DNA of 64,000 nucleotides, from positions 62,001 through 126,000 of the forward strand of contig JAUIEJ010000010.1 of assembly GCA_030428885.1 (NCBI GenBank), in the 5' to 3' direction. Under the pieces are notes generated by a model. The model worked only from the letters and a program-made list of their open reading frames with translations, was not told the origin of the DNA and did not search any database. Positions 42,882-52,393 of this stretch are shown here, in pieces (the first letter of the stretch is position 1; the number at the start of each line of letters is the position of its first letter). Made by a program: the position numbers and the translations under genes. Source of the stretch: Gemmatimonadota bacterium. Lineage in GTDB: Bacteria; Gemmatimonadota; Gemmatimonadetes; Longimicrobiales; Gaopeijiaceae.

Positions 42882-43427
42882 ATGACCCGCTCCAGTCTCA
42901 AGCTCCCCTCGGCCGCGTGTGCCGGCCTTGCCCTGCTCCTCACCGCGGCAGCCCCGCTGGCCGCCGACGGCCCTGCCCGGCGCACCCATCGCGTCGAGCT
43001 CACCGCCGAACGCCAGAAGACGCTCCGCGCGGCCCCGTCCGAGGTGCGGGAGGCGCTGGTGATCCGCCGCGGGTTCGTCACGGCGGCCCGGGGCTTCACC
43101 CTCTACGAGGATGCCTACGGCCTGATCTTCATCGTGCGTGCCGAGCTTCAGCAGCCGTCCGTGAACCCCCGTCCCGTGAAGGGGGGCGACCGGGTGTTCG
43201 TTCAGCCGCCGGACGGTTCGTCCAACTCGGGCTGGATGATGATCGCCTGCGAATGCGACGGTCGGACCGACGAGGACTGTACCCTCGTGAAGGACACGTC
43301 GGGCAACCTGATCCTCGACGAGAACCAGGAAGTGCAATGCGAAGGGGACAACTGCTGCGAGGTCAAGATCTTCGGCGTGAACGGCGCCGGCACCACGGTG
43401 CACATCACCGGCGGCGTCTCGATGTGA
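42882..43427 (+). CDS. Exported protein of unknown function
   Basis: A 181-residue protein with a signal peptide (about 1-28, ending Pro-Leu-Ala-Ala) and a strong GGAGG site nine bases before ATG 42882. The mature protein has a Cys-rich patch near 127-156 (A-C-E-C-D, D-C-T, Q-C-E, N-C-C), suggesting disulfides or metal binding. No family was recognised. It lies 79 bases after the peptidase gene and may be read with it. Confidence 0.65.
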   Translation: MTRSSLKLPSAACAGLALLLTAAAPLAADGPARRTHRVELTAERQKTLRAAPSEVREALVIRRGFVTAARGFTLYEDAYGLIFIVRAELQQPSVNPRPVKGGDRVFVQPPDGSSNSGWMMIACECDGRTDEDCTLVKDTSGNLILDENQEVQCEGDNCCEVKIFGVNGAGTTVHITGGVSM

Positions 43428-43446
43428 CCGGCGCGGGCCCGCGCTC

Positions 43447-43469
43447 CCGGACCGGGGGCGCGGGTCCGG
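43447..43469 (+). terminator. Hairpin after the exported-protein gene
   Basis: CCGGACC (43447-43453) pairs with GGTCCGG (43463-43469) across a nine-base loop. A second palindrome, GCGCGGGCCCGCGC, lies just before it. There is no T-run. Position 20 bases after a stop and 44 before the next gene favours termination or attenuation. Confidence 0.3.
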
Positions 43470-43512
43470 CTGCGGCTTGCGCCCACGGCCGTCGCCTCGT
43501 CGATTGGCGACC

Positions 43513-44088
43513 ATGGACGAATCGGGCGGCATCACCCACTGGCTGCACCGTCTCGACGGCGGGGACGACGCCGCCCTCGAACATCTCGTGCCCCTCGTCT
43601 ACACCGAGCTGCGGGCGGTGGCGGGGCACTACATGCGCAGTGAACGCGACGATCACACCCTGAGCGCGACCGCCCTCGTCCACGAAGCCTATCTGCGCCT
43701 CTCCCGACAGCGCCGGATCCGGGTCGAAGACCGGAATCACTTCCTCTCGGTGGCCGGCACCATGATGCGCCGGGTGCTCGTGGACTGGGCCCGAGCGAAG
43801 AAGCGGGACAAACGGGGCGGCGGACAGGCTCCCGTTCCCCTGGACGCCGTGGAGGAGTTCCTCTCCGACGACGATGTCGACGAGGTCATCGCCCTGGACG
43901 ACGCCCTGCGCCGTCTGGCCGAGATCAACCCTCGAGGCTCCCAGATCGTGGAACAGCGGTTCTTCGCGGGACTCCAGATGGAGGAGATCGCCGCGTTGCA
44001 CGGCCTGTCGGCTCGCACGGTCCGCCGGGACTGGGTGGCGGCCCGGGCCTGGCTCCGGAAGGAAGTGGACCACGACCTTCGGGGTTGA
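43513..44088 (+). CDS. ECF-type RNA polymerase sigma factor (third of three)
   Basis: A 191-residue sigma factor of the same type as the other two but more diverged. It shares H-T-L-S-A-T-A-L-V-H-E-A-Y in region 2.2 (T49, S51, T53) in place of the acidic patch. The region 4 helix-turn-helix differs (E-I-A-A-L-H-G-L-S). The ATG at 43513 is preferred over an in-frame start at 43477, which adds only basic residues. Its kinase neighbour lies on the opposite strand, converging with six bases between stops, so the pair is not co-transcribed here. Confidence 0.87.
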   Translation: MDESGGITHWLHRLDGGDDAALEHLVPLVYTELRAVAGHYMRSERDDHTLSATALVHEAYLRLSRQRRIRVEDRNHFLSVAGTMMRRVLVDWARAKKRDKRGGGQAPVPLDAVEEFLSDDDVDEVIALDDALRRLAEINPRGSQIVEQRFFAGLQMEEIAALHGLSARTVRRDWVAARAWLRKEVDHDLRG

Positions 44089-44094
44089 CGCCCG

Positions 44095-46539
44095 TCAGCC
44101 CGATGGCTCCCGGTAGCGGTCCGCCTCGTCGGCCCGACCCAGTTCCTCGTAGATCTGGGCGAGGCGCTCCCGGATCTGTCGAACCTGGACGTGGTCGTCG
44201 CCGAACACGGCCCGGTGGATCTCCAACGCCTCCACCAGAGCCCCTTCCGCCTCCGCCCACCGGCCGAGGTCCTGAAGTACGATCCCCAGGTTCTTCACGA
44301 CGAGCCCGAGGTTGGGGTGGGTCGGCCCGAACGACGCTCGGGCCAGGGCCACCGACCGGCGGGCGTAGGGTACGGCCTCCTCCAGGCGTCCGGCGAGGCG
44401 CAGGCCCTGGGCCATGTTGTTGATGACCGGAGCCACGGCAGGGTGGTCGGGACCGTAGATCGCCTCTCGCCGGCGCAGCACTTCGTCGTAGAGGGCCAGG
44501 GCTTCGTCGAAACGCTCCTGCCGAAGCAGCGCCTCGGCCAGGAGGTTCCGGGCGGCGGCCACGTTGGCGTGGTCCTCTCCCCACGCCCCGCGCTGCACGT
44601 CCACGGCCCGACGCAGGGTCGCCTCGGCCCCCCCGGGGTCGCCGAGGCGCACCATGGCCAGGCCGAGATTCGAGAGAGCGGCGCCCAGAACGTCCGGCTC
44701 GTCGGTGTCGGGACCCTCCAGGATCTCCACCGCCTCCTCGAACGAGGCCCGAGCCTCGTCGACCTTCCCCAGCCGGAACTGGGCCGCGCCGAGAGAGGCC
44801 AGGGCGAAGGCCACGCCCCGGCCGGCTCGATCATCGACTCCCCGCTGGATCTCCAGGGCCTCGGCCAACAAGCCGGCGGCCGCCTCGTATTCGCCCCGAG
44901 CATCCATGCGAAGGTCGGCGAGGGCGTTGAGGGACAGGGCCACGTCGGGGTGAAGGTCTCCCAGAGAGCTCCGGCGGAGCGCCAACGCCTCCTCCAGGAG
45001 CGGCTCGGCTCGTTCGTACTCGGCCAGCCCATGGAAGGCCCGGCCGATGGAGTTGAGAACCGCCGCCCGTGCGGTGGGCTCGTCGGCCAGTTCATCGGCC
45101 CGTTCGGCGCCTCGCTCCAGGAGGTCCCGGGCCGTCAGGCGGTCGGCCGTGTCGTCCGGATTGGCCGCGTCGAACAACCCCACGAGGAAGTCCGTGACGG
45201 CCCGGGATTCGTCCAGGGCGGTGCGCGTCCGGGTCTGTTCGGCGGACAGCCGCGTGTTGAGTACCGTCATGGTGGCGGCCAGCGCGGCGACCAGCCCGGC
45301 CACTGCGGTGGTGGCCGCCACGGCCAGCCGGTGCCGTCGCACGAACGACCCGACCCGGTACCCCACGGAATCGGGGCGGGCGGTGACCGGGTGCCCCGCG
45401 AGGTGGCGGCGCACGTCCATGGCCAGTTCCCGGGCCGAGGCGTACCGACGCTCGGGCTCCTTGCGGAGCGCCATGAGCACGATGGCATCGAGGTCGCCCT
45501 TCAAGCTTCGGGCCAGCCCTTCGGGGCCGGTCCGGCGAAGCCGCGCGGGGTGGGTCACCTGCTCGCTCTCCACCGGATCGGCGGGCCTCGCGGCCTCTTC
45601 GCTGGGTCGGGTCGGGGGATCCTCCAGGATGCGGCGGTGGAACTCCAGAGGCGCCGTCTGCGCCGAACGAAACGGGCGACGGCCCGTGAGAAGTTCGTAC
45701 AACAGGATTCCCAGGGCATAGACGTCCGTAGCCGTGGTGATGGCCTCGCCCGCCACCTGCTCGGGGGCGGCGTGCTCGGGCGAAAACATGCGAACGTCGC
45801 CGGTGGGCGGATGATCGTGGTCGCCCCCCCCTTCCAGGATCTTGGCGATCCCGAAGTCGAGAAGCTTGGGGTGTCCGTCGTCGCCCACGAGGATATTGGA
45901 CGGCTTCAGATCGCGGTGCACCACGAGGTTGGTGTGGGCGTAGTGCACGGCGTCGCAGACCGTGGCGAACAACTCCAGCCGCCGGCGAATCCCGAGTTGG
46001 GCTTCGTCGCAATGGGTGGTGATGGGAAGGCCCGGCTCGTACTGCATGACCAGGTACGGGCGCCCATCGTCGGTCACGCCGCCGTCGAGGAGCGTGCTGA
46101 TGTGGGGATGCTGCAACTGGGCCAGAATCTGTCGCTCCGCCAGGAACCGCTCTGCAAGTAGTGCCCCGTCGTAGTCGTCCCGCACCACCTTGAGGGCCAC
46201 GCGCTGGCGGTACTGGTCCGTTCGTTCCGCGAGATAGACCCGCCCCATTCCTCCCCGACCCAGGAGGTCGCGGACGACGTAGGAGCCGATGCGCGTGCCC
46301 CGCGGGATCTCCGCCGTCGTCTTCGCCGGGGCGGTCTCGGTCTCCATGGCCGCGTCGAGGCGCCCCACCCAGGTGAATCCCCCGTCCGTCGCTTCGGCAG
46401 CGAGCATGGCGACCACCTCGTCCCGAAGTGCGGCATCCCCTCCGGTCGCCTCGTCGAGGTACGCCTCTCGGGCGGGAAGGGAGCGCCCCAACGCTTCGAG
46501 AAAGACGGCCTGCAGTCGGTCCCACCGTGAATCGCCCAT
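44095..46539 (-). CDS. Ser/Thr protein kinase with membrane helix and TPR tail (third of three)
   Basis: An 814-residue kinase with the family N-terminal helical region. The glycine loop is G-R-G-G-M-G at 94-99, with K117, H-R-D at 208-210 and D-F-G from D228. A membrane helix follows at roughly 400-420, then about 390 residues of TPR repeats. ATG 46539 is chosen because AGGAG stands six bases upstream and the resulting start, M-G-D-S-R-W-D-R-L, matches the paralogues; ATG 46575 would add 12 residues. The gene converges on the third ECF sigma gene and likely acts on it. Confidence 0.88.
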   Translation of the reverse strand: MGDSRWDRLQAVFLEALGRSLPAREAYLDEATGGDAALRDEVVAMLAAEATDGGFTWVGRLDAAMETETAPAKTTAEIPRGTRIGSYVVRDLLGRGGMGRVYLAERTDQYRQRVALKVVRDDYDGALLAERFLAERQILAQLQHPHISTLLDGGVTDDGRPYLVMQYEPGLPITTHCDEAQLGIRRRLELFATVCDAVHYAHTNLVVHRDLKPSNILVGDDGHPKLLDFGIAKILEGGGDHDHPPTGDVRMFSPEHAAPEQVAGEAITTATDVYALGILLYELLTGRRPFRSAQTAPLEFHRRILEDPPTRPSEEAARPADPVESEQVTHPARLRRTGPEGLARSLKGDLDAIVLMALRKEPERRYASARELAMDVRRHLAGHPVTARPDSVGYRVGSFVRRHRLAVAATTAVAGLVAALAATMTVLNTRLSAEQTRTRTALDESRAVTDFLVGLFDAANPDDTADRLTARDLLERGAERADELADEPTARAAVLNSIGRAFHGLAEYERAEPLLEEALALRRSSLGDLHPDVALSLNALADLRMDARGEYEAAAGLLAEALEIQRGVDDRAGRGVAFALASLGAAQFRLGKVDEARASFEEAVEILEGPDTDEPDVLGAALSNLGLAMVRLGDPGGAEATLRRAVDVQRGAWGEDHANVAAARNLLAEALLRQERFDEALALYDEVLRRREAIYGPDHPAVAPVINNMAQGLRLAGRLEEAVPYARRSVALARASFGPTHPNLGLVVKNLGIVLQDLGRWAEAEGALVEALEIHRAVFGDDHVQVRQIRERLAQIYEELGRADEADRYREPSG

Positions 46540-46748
46540 GGCGAACTCCTGAACGCGTTCGATCGCCTTCTCCATACGGCCGGAGCACGGAGAAAGTCGA
46601 GAATCCCGTGCAATGGCGCGTCGTCCGTGGCGTGAGGCGGACACGACGACGCCCGGCTTCCGCCCCTTCCGTCGTACTGGCCCCCGCGCACGGCACCACG
46701 CATCATTGCCGCATCGACCGTCCCTGATCGCCCCCCGCCCCGCCTACC

Positions 46749-47345
46749 ATGGTTCGAGCCGTCCCCTCGTGGTGTCTCAACGCCGTCGTCGGGTGGAGCG
46801 TCATGGCGGGTGCGGGCCCCGCCCAGGGCCAACTCGATGAGCTCCACCGGGCCGAAGCGGCCCTGGGACTGGCCGGCTGGGCCGGGGCGCAGGCGGGCCG
46901 ATTCCAGCCCGGGTTCCGGGGCGTCGTGGGCCTCCAGGTAGAGGTGGCCTTCCGTCGGCAGATCGGCCTCGAGGTGTTGTACGGACGGTTCGGCCCCGAT
47001 GGACCGGGCTCCACGGTGCGGGAGACCGGCATCGCCTTCACCGGCCGCCACACCCTGGAGCGCTGGAGGTCGACGACCCCCTACCTACAGGCCCGCCTCG
47101 GCGCCCACCGACTCGACGGAACGGGGTCAAGATCCGAGGCCCGGCAGTTCGGCCTCCAACTCGGACCCGAAGTGGGACTCCTGATCCCCACGGCGCGGGA
47201 CGACCTGGCGATCCTCGCGGCCTTCGAGCTCACCGGGCTGTGGTACGCCGACGCCCGGGACGAGTCCGGCCGGGCCCCGGATTCGGGCGGCTATTCGTTT
47301 CGCTGGGGACTGCGTCTCGGCGTGTCCGTCGATCCGGCCCGTTGA
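46749..47345 (+). CDS. Probable outer-membrane beta-barrel protein
   Basis: A 198-residue protein with a signal peptide (1-28, ending Gln-Gly-Gln). It is followed by alternating amphipathic strands rich in Gly, Arg and aromatic residues, with turn residues between, as in eight-stranded OmpA/OmpW-like barrels. No function-specific motif is seen. It diverges from the third kinase across about 200 bases that hold nothing I could identify. Confidence 0.6.
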   Translation: MVRAVPSWCLNAVVGWSVMAGAGPAQGQLDELHRAEAALGLAGWAGAQAGRFQPGFRGVVGLQVEVAFRRQIGLEVLYGRFGPDGPGSTVRETGIAFTGRHTLERWRSTTPYLQARLGAHRLDGTGSRSEARQFGLQLGPEVGLLIPTARDDLAILAAFELTGLWYADARDESGRAPDSGGYSFRWGLRLGVSVDPAR

Positions 47346-47502
47346 ACTCTCCGCGCCTCGTCCACCCACGAGGCCGCCCGTTGTCCCGGTCAGAGGACGA
47401 AGCCCGTCGCCGGGTCCGGTCTCGCTGCGCCGCGGCGCCCGGCACGGATGCTGCTTCCCTGCTGGGGCGCCGCCCGCTCCCTCCCCCAGCCGGACCGCCG
47501 CC

Positions 47503-48522
47503 ATGATCCGCGCATCTCGCCGCCTCACCGGAGCCGTGCTTCTTCTCGCCCTCGGGGCCTGCGAGGACCCCCTCGACCCCGACGCCATCACGGAGCACGG
47601 CATGACCGTGCGGGCCCAGCGGTACATCGACGACGCCCTGGCCATCGTCGCCTCCAACTGGATGTTCCGCGACGGCATGAACTGGGACTCGGTCCGCGCC
47701 GCGACCTACGCCGACGCCCAGGGCGCCGACCTCACGGCCGACACCTGGGACGCCCTGGACACCATGCTCCGGGGCCTCGGCGACGGCCACTCCCGGCTCA
47801 ACACCGCCTCGAGCCGCCCCAGCGCCGTGGCGGCACCCGCCGGCGCACTCCAGACCGGCCCGCGCATCGTGGCCGACCGACTCGCCTTCTACCCCGTGGC
47901 CCCGTCCAACCTCAGTGGCGAGCTGGGCGACGCGTGGGCGAGTGCCATCGCCCGCCAGGTGACCGATCTGCAGGCCCAGTCGCCGTGCGGGTGGATCGTC
48001 GACCTCCGGACCAACACCGGTGGGAACATGTGGACCATGCTCGCCGGACTGGGGGGGCTCATGGGCGTGGGCCGCATCGGCGCACTCGTCGACCCCGGCG
48101 ATCCCGCCGACTCCTTCGAATGGCGCTATCAGTCCGGTCGGTCGTGGTACGACGGTCAGCCGGTGGCCCATGCCACCGACGCCCCCGAGTTCGACCCCCT
48201 CCCCCCGGTTGCCGTCCTCACGGGCGACGACACGTTCAGCGCGGGCGAGGCCGTGGCAGTGGCCTTCCGGGGTCGCCCGGACACCCGGAGCTTCGGCAGC
48301 GCCACCGGCGGCGGCTCCAACGGATTCCGGGCCTACACCCTGTACGACGGAGTCACCCTGATTCTGGCCGAACTCGCCTTCGCGGATCGTGAGGGCACGC
48401 TGTTCGGACGCGAGGTCCCCCCGGACGAGACGGTGGCGGGAGAGCTCACCCGGGAACTCGACACCGACGCCGTCATGGCCCGGGCGGCGGAATGGCTCCT
48501 GGCCTCCAGCGCCTGCTCCTGA
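47503..48522 (+). CDS. S41-family peptidase, lipoprotein
   Basis: A 339-residue exported lipoprotein (lipobox L-A-L-G-A-C, Cys20) related to tail-specific proteases. It has the family helical N-terminal part, I-V-D-L-R-T-N-T-G-G-N near 165-175, and the nucleophile segment D-T-F-S-A-G-E-A with Ser246. F-G-S-A-T-G-G-G follows. The general-base Lys found in CtpA is not evident, so it may belong to the tricorn/IRBP-like branch or have altered activity. No PDZ domain is seen. It is monocistronic. Confidence 0.8.
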   Translation: MIRASRRLTGAVLLLALGACEDPLDPDAITEHGMTVRAQRYIDDALAIVASNWMFRDGMNWDSVRAATYADAQGADLTADTWDALDTMLRGLGDGHSRLNTASSRPSAVAAPAGALQTGPRIVADRLAFYPVAPSNLSGELGDAWASAIARQVTDLQAQSPCGWIVDLRTNTGGNMWTMLAGLGGLMGVGRIGALVDPGDPADSFEWRYQSGRSWYDGQPVAHATDAPEFDPLPPVAVLTGDDTFSAGEAVAVAFRGRPDTRSFGSATGGGSNGFRAYTLYDGVTLILAELAFADREGTLFGREVPPDETVAGELTRELDTDAVMARAAEWLLASSACS

Positions 48523-48538
48523 CCCCTCGGGCCGTGGA

Positions 48539-48649
48539 TCAGGTCACCGACATCACCGACCGGATGAGCCAGTCCCGGAACAGGATCCAGGCGACGACGG
48601 CCAGGATCACGGCCCACAGGGTGCGCTGAAGCCAGCGAGGCAGTCCCAC
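48539..48649 (-). CDS. Possible 36-residue single-span membrane protein
   Basis: A short frame from GTG 48649 to TGA 48541-48539 encodes a basic, Trp-containing start, a continuous hydrophobic run of about 17 residues (A-V-I-L-A-V-V-A-W-I-L-F) and a short Arg-containing tail. It begins seven bases after the formate dehydrogenase alpha stop on the same strand. No good ribosome site is visible; coupling to the upstream stop would be needed. If real, it could anchor the dehydrogenase. It may be chance. Confidence 0.3.
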   Translation of the reverse strand: MGLPRWLQRTLWAVILAVVAWILFRDWLIRSVMSVT

Positions 48650-48656
48650 GGGGAGA

Positions 48657-51413
48657 TCAGTCCGCCGCCACGTCGCCGGCCCCGGGCCGCGGCGGACCCT
48701 CGTGGGGCTCCAGTCGCACCGGACAGACCTTGAGTTCGGCGGTGTCGGTCACGGGGTCGTAGCCGGCCCCGGTGAGGATGTTCACGGGGACGTCGTTGTA
48801 CGAGAACGACGCGAACACCGTGCCTCGGGGGGAACGGGTCGTGGCCTTCACCTGCACCACCACTTCGCCTCTGCGACTCGCCATGCGGGCGAAGCCGCCG
48901 TCCCGGAGTCCCCAGTCTTCGACGTCGCCGGGATTCACCTCCAGCACCTCGTGCGGCGCCAGGTAGTCGATGCCCGCGGACCGGCCCGTTTGGGTGCGGG
49001 TGTGGTAGGTCTCCAGCCGACGGCCCGTGGTGAGCCAGACGGGATAGTCGTCGTCCACCACTTCGGCGGGATCCCGGTATCGGATCTGCTTGAAAACGCC
49101 TCGACCGTTGATGAAGCCGTCCTCGTGGAGCCGCGGCGTGCCCGGGTGGCCGTCGAAGGGCACGGGCCAGTGGTAGTTGGCCCCCGCGGCGCTGACCTTC
49201 GCCCAGTTCACGCCATGGTAGGTGGTGGACACCCGGCACAGTTCGTCGAACACGTCGGCCGCACGTTCGTAGTCGAAGCCGGGCGCACCCAACCGCTTCG
49301 CGATCTGCGACACGATCCACCAGTCGGGTCGGGCGTCCCCCGCCGGAGGCACCGCGGCCCGGAGGCGCTGGATGCGGCGGTCGGTGTTGGTGCAGGTGCC
49401 GTCGGTCTCGGCCCACGACGTGGCCGGGAGGACCACGTCGGCCAGTTCGGCCGTCTCGGTGAGGAAGATGTCGATGACCACCAGGTGGTCGAGGCTCTTC
49501 AAGGCGTGCTCGCAGTGCTCCCGGTCGGGGTCGCTCACCACGGTGTTCTCGCCGTCGATGATCATGGCCCGGATCTCGGTGCCCGCCAGGTCCAGCGCCT
49601 TCACCTTGGTGATCCCCTTCTCCAGCTCCACCCGGCGCCCCCACGCCTGTTCGAACTTGGCCTGGTTCGCCGGATCGGTGACGGGTTGGAACCCCGGATA
49701 GTTGTTGGGAATCGCCCCGCAGTCCCCGGCCCCCTGGATGTTGTTCTGCCCCCGCATGGGATTGATGCCCGTACCCTCCCGGCCGATGTTGCCGGTCATG
49801 AGGGCCAGGTTGCAGAGGGACTGCACGTTGTCCACGCCGCACACGTGTTCGGTGATGCCCAGCGTGTAGAAGATGGCGCCTCGATCCGCCCGGCCGTACA
49901 GCAGGGCCGCGGCCTCGATATCGGCGGGAGGGAGTCCCGTGATCTCCGAGGCCCACTCCGGCGTGAACTCCTCCACGTGGGCGAGGAATGCCTCGGCTTC
50001 GGTGGTGCGATCGGCCACGAAGGCCTCGTTCACCAAACCCTCCCGGGCGATGACGTGGGCCATGGCCAGCAGCAGCGCCGCGTCCGACCCCACCCGCAGG
50101 GGCAGGTAGAGGTCGGCCATCTCCGACAGGCCGATCCGCCGGGGATCGGCCACGATCATCTTCGCCCCCCGGGCCAGCGCCTTCTTCAGGCGCGTGGCGG
50201 CCACGGGGTGCGCCTCGGTCATGTTGGTGCCGATGCAGAAGATGACGTCGGGCTTCTCCATGTCCGGGAGGGGGTTCGACATGGCGCCCCGCCCGATGCT
50301 TGCCGCCAGACCGGCGACGGTGGGAGCGTGTCAAGCACGGCTGCAATTGTCGATGTACGAGGTCCCCAGCCCCGCCCGCACCAGCTTCTGCATGGTGTAG
50401 GCCGCTTCGTTCGGGGCCCGCCCCGACGCCACGGCGTAGACCGAATGACGACCGTGTTCGTTCACGGCCTCCAACAGCCCGGCGGCAGCCTTGTCGAGAG
50501 CCTCGTCCCAACTCGCCGGCACCAGGTGCCCGTGATCGTCCCGGATCAGGGGCGTGGTCAGGCGATCGGGGTGGTGGACGAAGTCGAAGGCGAACTGGCC
50601 CTTCACGCAGAGGGCCCCCTCGTTGGCCGGACCGTCCATGGCCGGGTGGATGCCCACGACGCGGTCGCCGCGGGTGAGCACGTCGACGCTGCACCCGACG
50701 CCGCAGTACGGGCAGATCGTCCGGGTCTTCTCCGTCTCGCCCTCCCGGGCCCGGTGGGCCAGAGCCTTGAGGTCGGCCAGGGCGCCGGTGGGACAGGTCT
50801 GGACGCACTGGCCGCAGAAGGTGCAGGCCGAATCCTTGAGGATCCCGTCGAACTCCACGGTGATCTGCGTGTCGAAGCCCCGGTTCTTCACGCTGATGGC
50901 GTAGTCGCCCTCCTGCTCGGCGCACACCCGCACGCACCGGTAGCACGAGATGCAGTTCTCGTAGTCCCGGAGAATGAACGGGTTGGGATCGTCGGGGCGC
51001 GAGGCGCCGCTACCGGCGCCGGCGAAGCGGCCGGTGCGGGCGTCGTAGCGGTCCACCAGGGTGGACAGTTCCTGGGACGCGTAGCCCGACAGAGGATCGA
51101 CGTCCACGTCGCGCTGCTCCGAGGCCACCATCTCCAGCAGCACGCGCCGGTGCATCTCCAGGGCGCCCCCCTTCGTGGTGACCCGCTGGCCGGCCTCGGC
51201 GCGGGTCGTGCACGAGGCCACGGGATTCCGGCCCCCCTCCACCGACACGATGCAGAGTCGGCAGCCCCCGAAAGGCTCGAGGCGGTCGTCGTAGCAGAGG
51301 GTGGGGATCTCCCGTCGATGACGCTCCGCCACCTGGTAGATCGTCTCACCGGGAGTGAAGGCCACCTCCTCGCCGTCCAGCACGAGAGTGGGGCCCTTCG
51401 TGTCCTGCGCCAT
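48657..51413 (-). CDS. fdhA: Selenocysteine-containing formate dehydrogenase, alpha subunit
   Basis: A 918-residue molybdopterin oxidoreductase that oxidises formate to CO2. It has an N-terminal 2Fe-2S domain (C40, C51, C54, C68), two 4Fe-4S clusters (C154/157/160/164 and C197/200/203/207) and the catalytic-domain 4Fe-4S site (C234, C237, C241, C269), followed by the bis-MGD domain. The in-frame TGA at 50333-50331 is codon 361, in the context N-C-S-R-A-U-H-A-P-T-V-A-G-L, where this family has the Mo-ligating Cys or selenocysteine. A SECIS hairpin follows it. Both halves are in one frame and align continuously with the family, so this is one gene and not two or a pseudogene. ATG 51413 follows GAGGTG. 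Confidence 0.9.
50302..50333 (-). promoter_or_regulatory. SECIS element with its selenocysteine UGA
   Basis: The UGA is at 50333-50331. Twelve bases later GUCGCC (50318-50313) pairs with GGCGGC (50307-50302), closing the five-base apical loop GGUCU. The E. coli fdhF SECIS carries the same GGUCU loop, and it also begins 18 bases after its UGA, as here. SelB would bind this loop to direct selenocysteine insertion. The selA, selB, selC and selD genes are not in the window. Confidence 0.85.
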
Positions 51414-51574
51414 CGTCACCTCGCGGATCCACGCGGGTCGGGACGGGTCGGCCGAAGGCCGAATCCATGAGCCATCATGGATAACAGGTACGGCGCAGGG
51501 CGGTCCTGCCGCAAGCACCGCTCCTCGACGCCCGAACCGCCACCCGGCGGCGCCGGCGGCGCGGGTCCGGGGCG

Positions 51575-51952
51575 TCAGGGTCCGGCGTCTCCCGGGAGCA
51601 GGTCCCGTGCACCGGACTCCAGAGCCTCCAGATCGGCGCGCAGCGCCATGGCCTGCCGCTCGAGGCGACCCACCTCCCGCTTCGATCGCAGGGCCCGGGC
51701 GCTCTCCAGCACACACACGATGAGGACCACCGCCACCACCGCGCCGCCCCCCCACTCGGTGAGGGCGAAGAGCGCCGGCAGGAGGAGGCTGGGAGACATG
51801 CCCAACACGACCCAGGTCACGTGGCGGCGGTAGGCCCGGTCGGCCTTCTCCAGCCGCCGCTCCACGTCGGCGAGTTCGGATTCGAGCACGGCCCGCTCGC
51901 CTCTGGACGCGGGATCCGGGAACTCCGACGGAAGCGTGGGAAGATCGGTCAC
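51575..51952 (-). CDS. Small membrane protein with flanking coiled coils
   Basis: A 125-residue protein of unknown family. Residues 15-42 form a charged Leu-heptad helix. Two hydrophobic segments follow at about 45-65 and 69-85, and a second charged helix lies at about 88-115. Function unknown; it lies 161 bases upstream of the formate dehydrogenase gene on the same strand, so it could be co-transcribed with it. A ribosome site is not obvious. Confidence 0.6.
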   Translation of the reverse strand: MTDLPTLPSEFPDPASRGERAVLESELADVERRLEKADRAYRRHVTWVVLGMSPSLLLPALFALTEWGGGAVVAVVLIVCVLESARALRSKREVGRLERQAMALRADLEALESGARDLLPGDAGP

Positions 51953-52015
51953 CCCGGCATCATGGGGTACCGTGGTCCGGGACGTCCAGCCGCGACGGAC
52001 GACGACCCGGGGGGG

Positions 52016-52058
52016 CGTCCGGGCGCGCAGGACCCGGACGGTGGGGGGCCAGGCCCCC
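52016..52058 (-). terminator. GC-rich double hairpin after infA
   Basis: On the infA-sense strand, five G residues and five C residues close a short loop just after the stop (52058-52044). They are followed by CGTCCGGG pairing with CCCGGACG (52040-52016, nine-base loop). No T-run follows. The position directly after infA suggests a terminator of the GC-rich kind. Confidence 0.35.
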
Positions 52059-52063
52059 GAAGC

Positions 52064-52282
52064 CTACTTGTAGCGGTACGTGACCCGACCCCGGGTCATG
52101 TCGTAGGGCGACATCTCCACCTTCACGGGGTCGCCTTCCAGCACACGGATGTAGTGCTTCCGCATCTTGCCGGAGAGATAGGCCAGAATCTCGTGGCCGT
52201 TCTCCAGCTCCACGCGGAAGTTGGCGCCGGGGAGCACCTCGCTCACCACGCCTTCGAGTTCGATCGATCCTTCTTTCGCCAT
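52064..52282 (-). CDS. infA: Translation initiation factor IF-1
   Basis: A 72-residue OB-fold protein, the normal length for IF-1. It begins [13 protein letters not shown] and contains the family sequences L-P-G-A-N-F-R-V and H-I-R/Y-I-R-V-L-x-G-D. It ends [10 protein letters not shown]. It binds the A site of the 30S subunit during initiation. AGGAAAGG precedes the ATG. It stands apart from ribosomal protein genes, which is common in this part of the tree. Confidence 0.97.
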   Translation of the reverse strand: MAKEGSIELEGVVSEVLPGANFRVELENGHEILAYLSGKMRKHYIRVLEGDPVKVEMSPYDMTRGRVTYRYK

Positions 52283-52340
52283 ACGTTTCGTTGCCTTTCC
52301 TGAGTTTATCCAGCCCATAATGTTAATGGGATGCCCTGTC
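52283..52340 (-). promoter_or_regulatory. Probable infA promoter region
   Basis: An unusually AT-rich island for this window (about 52303-52323, with CATTAT and GATAAA elements on the infA-sense strand). TGGACA lies 14 bases before CATTAT. The geometry fits a housekeeping promoter only loosely, but the base composition contrast and the position upstream of an essential gene support it. The divergent asparaginase promoter may share the gap. Confidence 0.35.
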
Positions 52341-52393
52341 CAGAGGAACCGAGACGGGTCCTCGTCGCCCCCTGATACCCCACGGAGTTCCCC

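Noticed and set aside
46540-46644. Upstream starts for the third kinase at 46575 or 46644
   Set aside because: AGGAG stands at the right distance only from ATG 46539, and the resulting N terminus matches the two paralogues.
50331-50333. Stop codon splitting formate dehydrogenase into two genes or a pseudogene
   Set aside because: The flanks join into one conserved active-site motif in the same frame and a SECIS hairpin follows, so the codon is read as selenocysteine.
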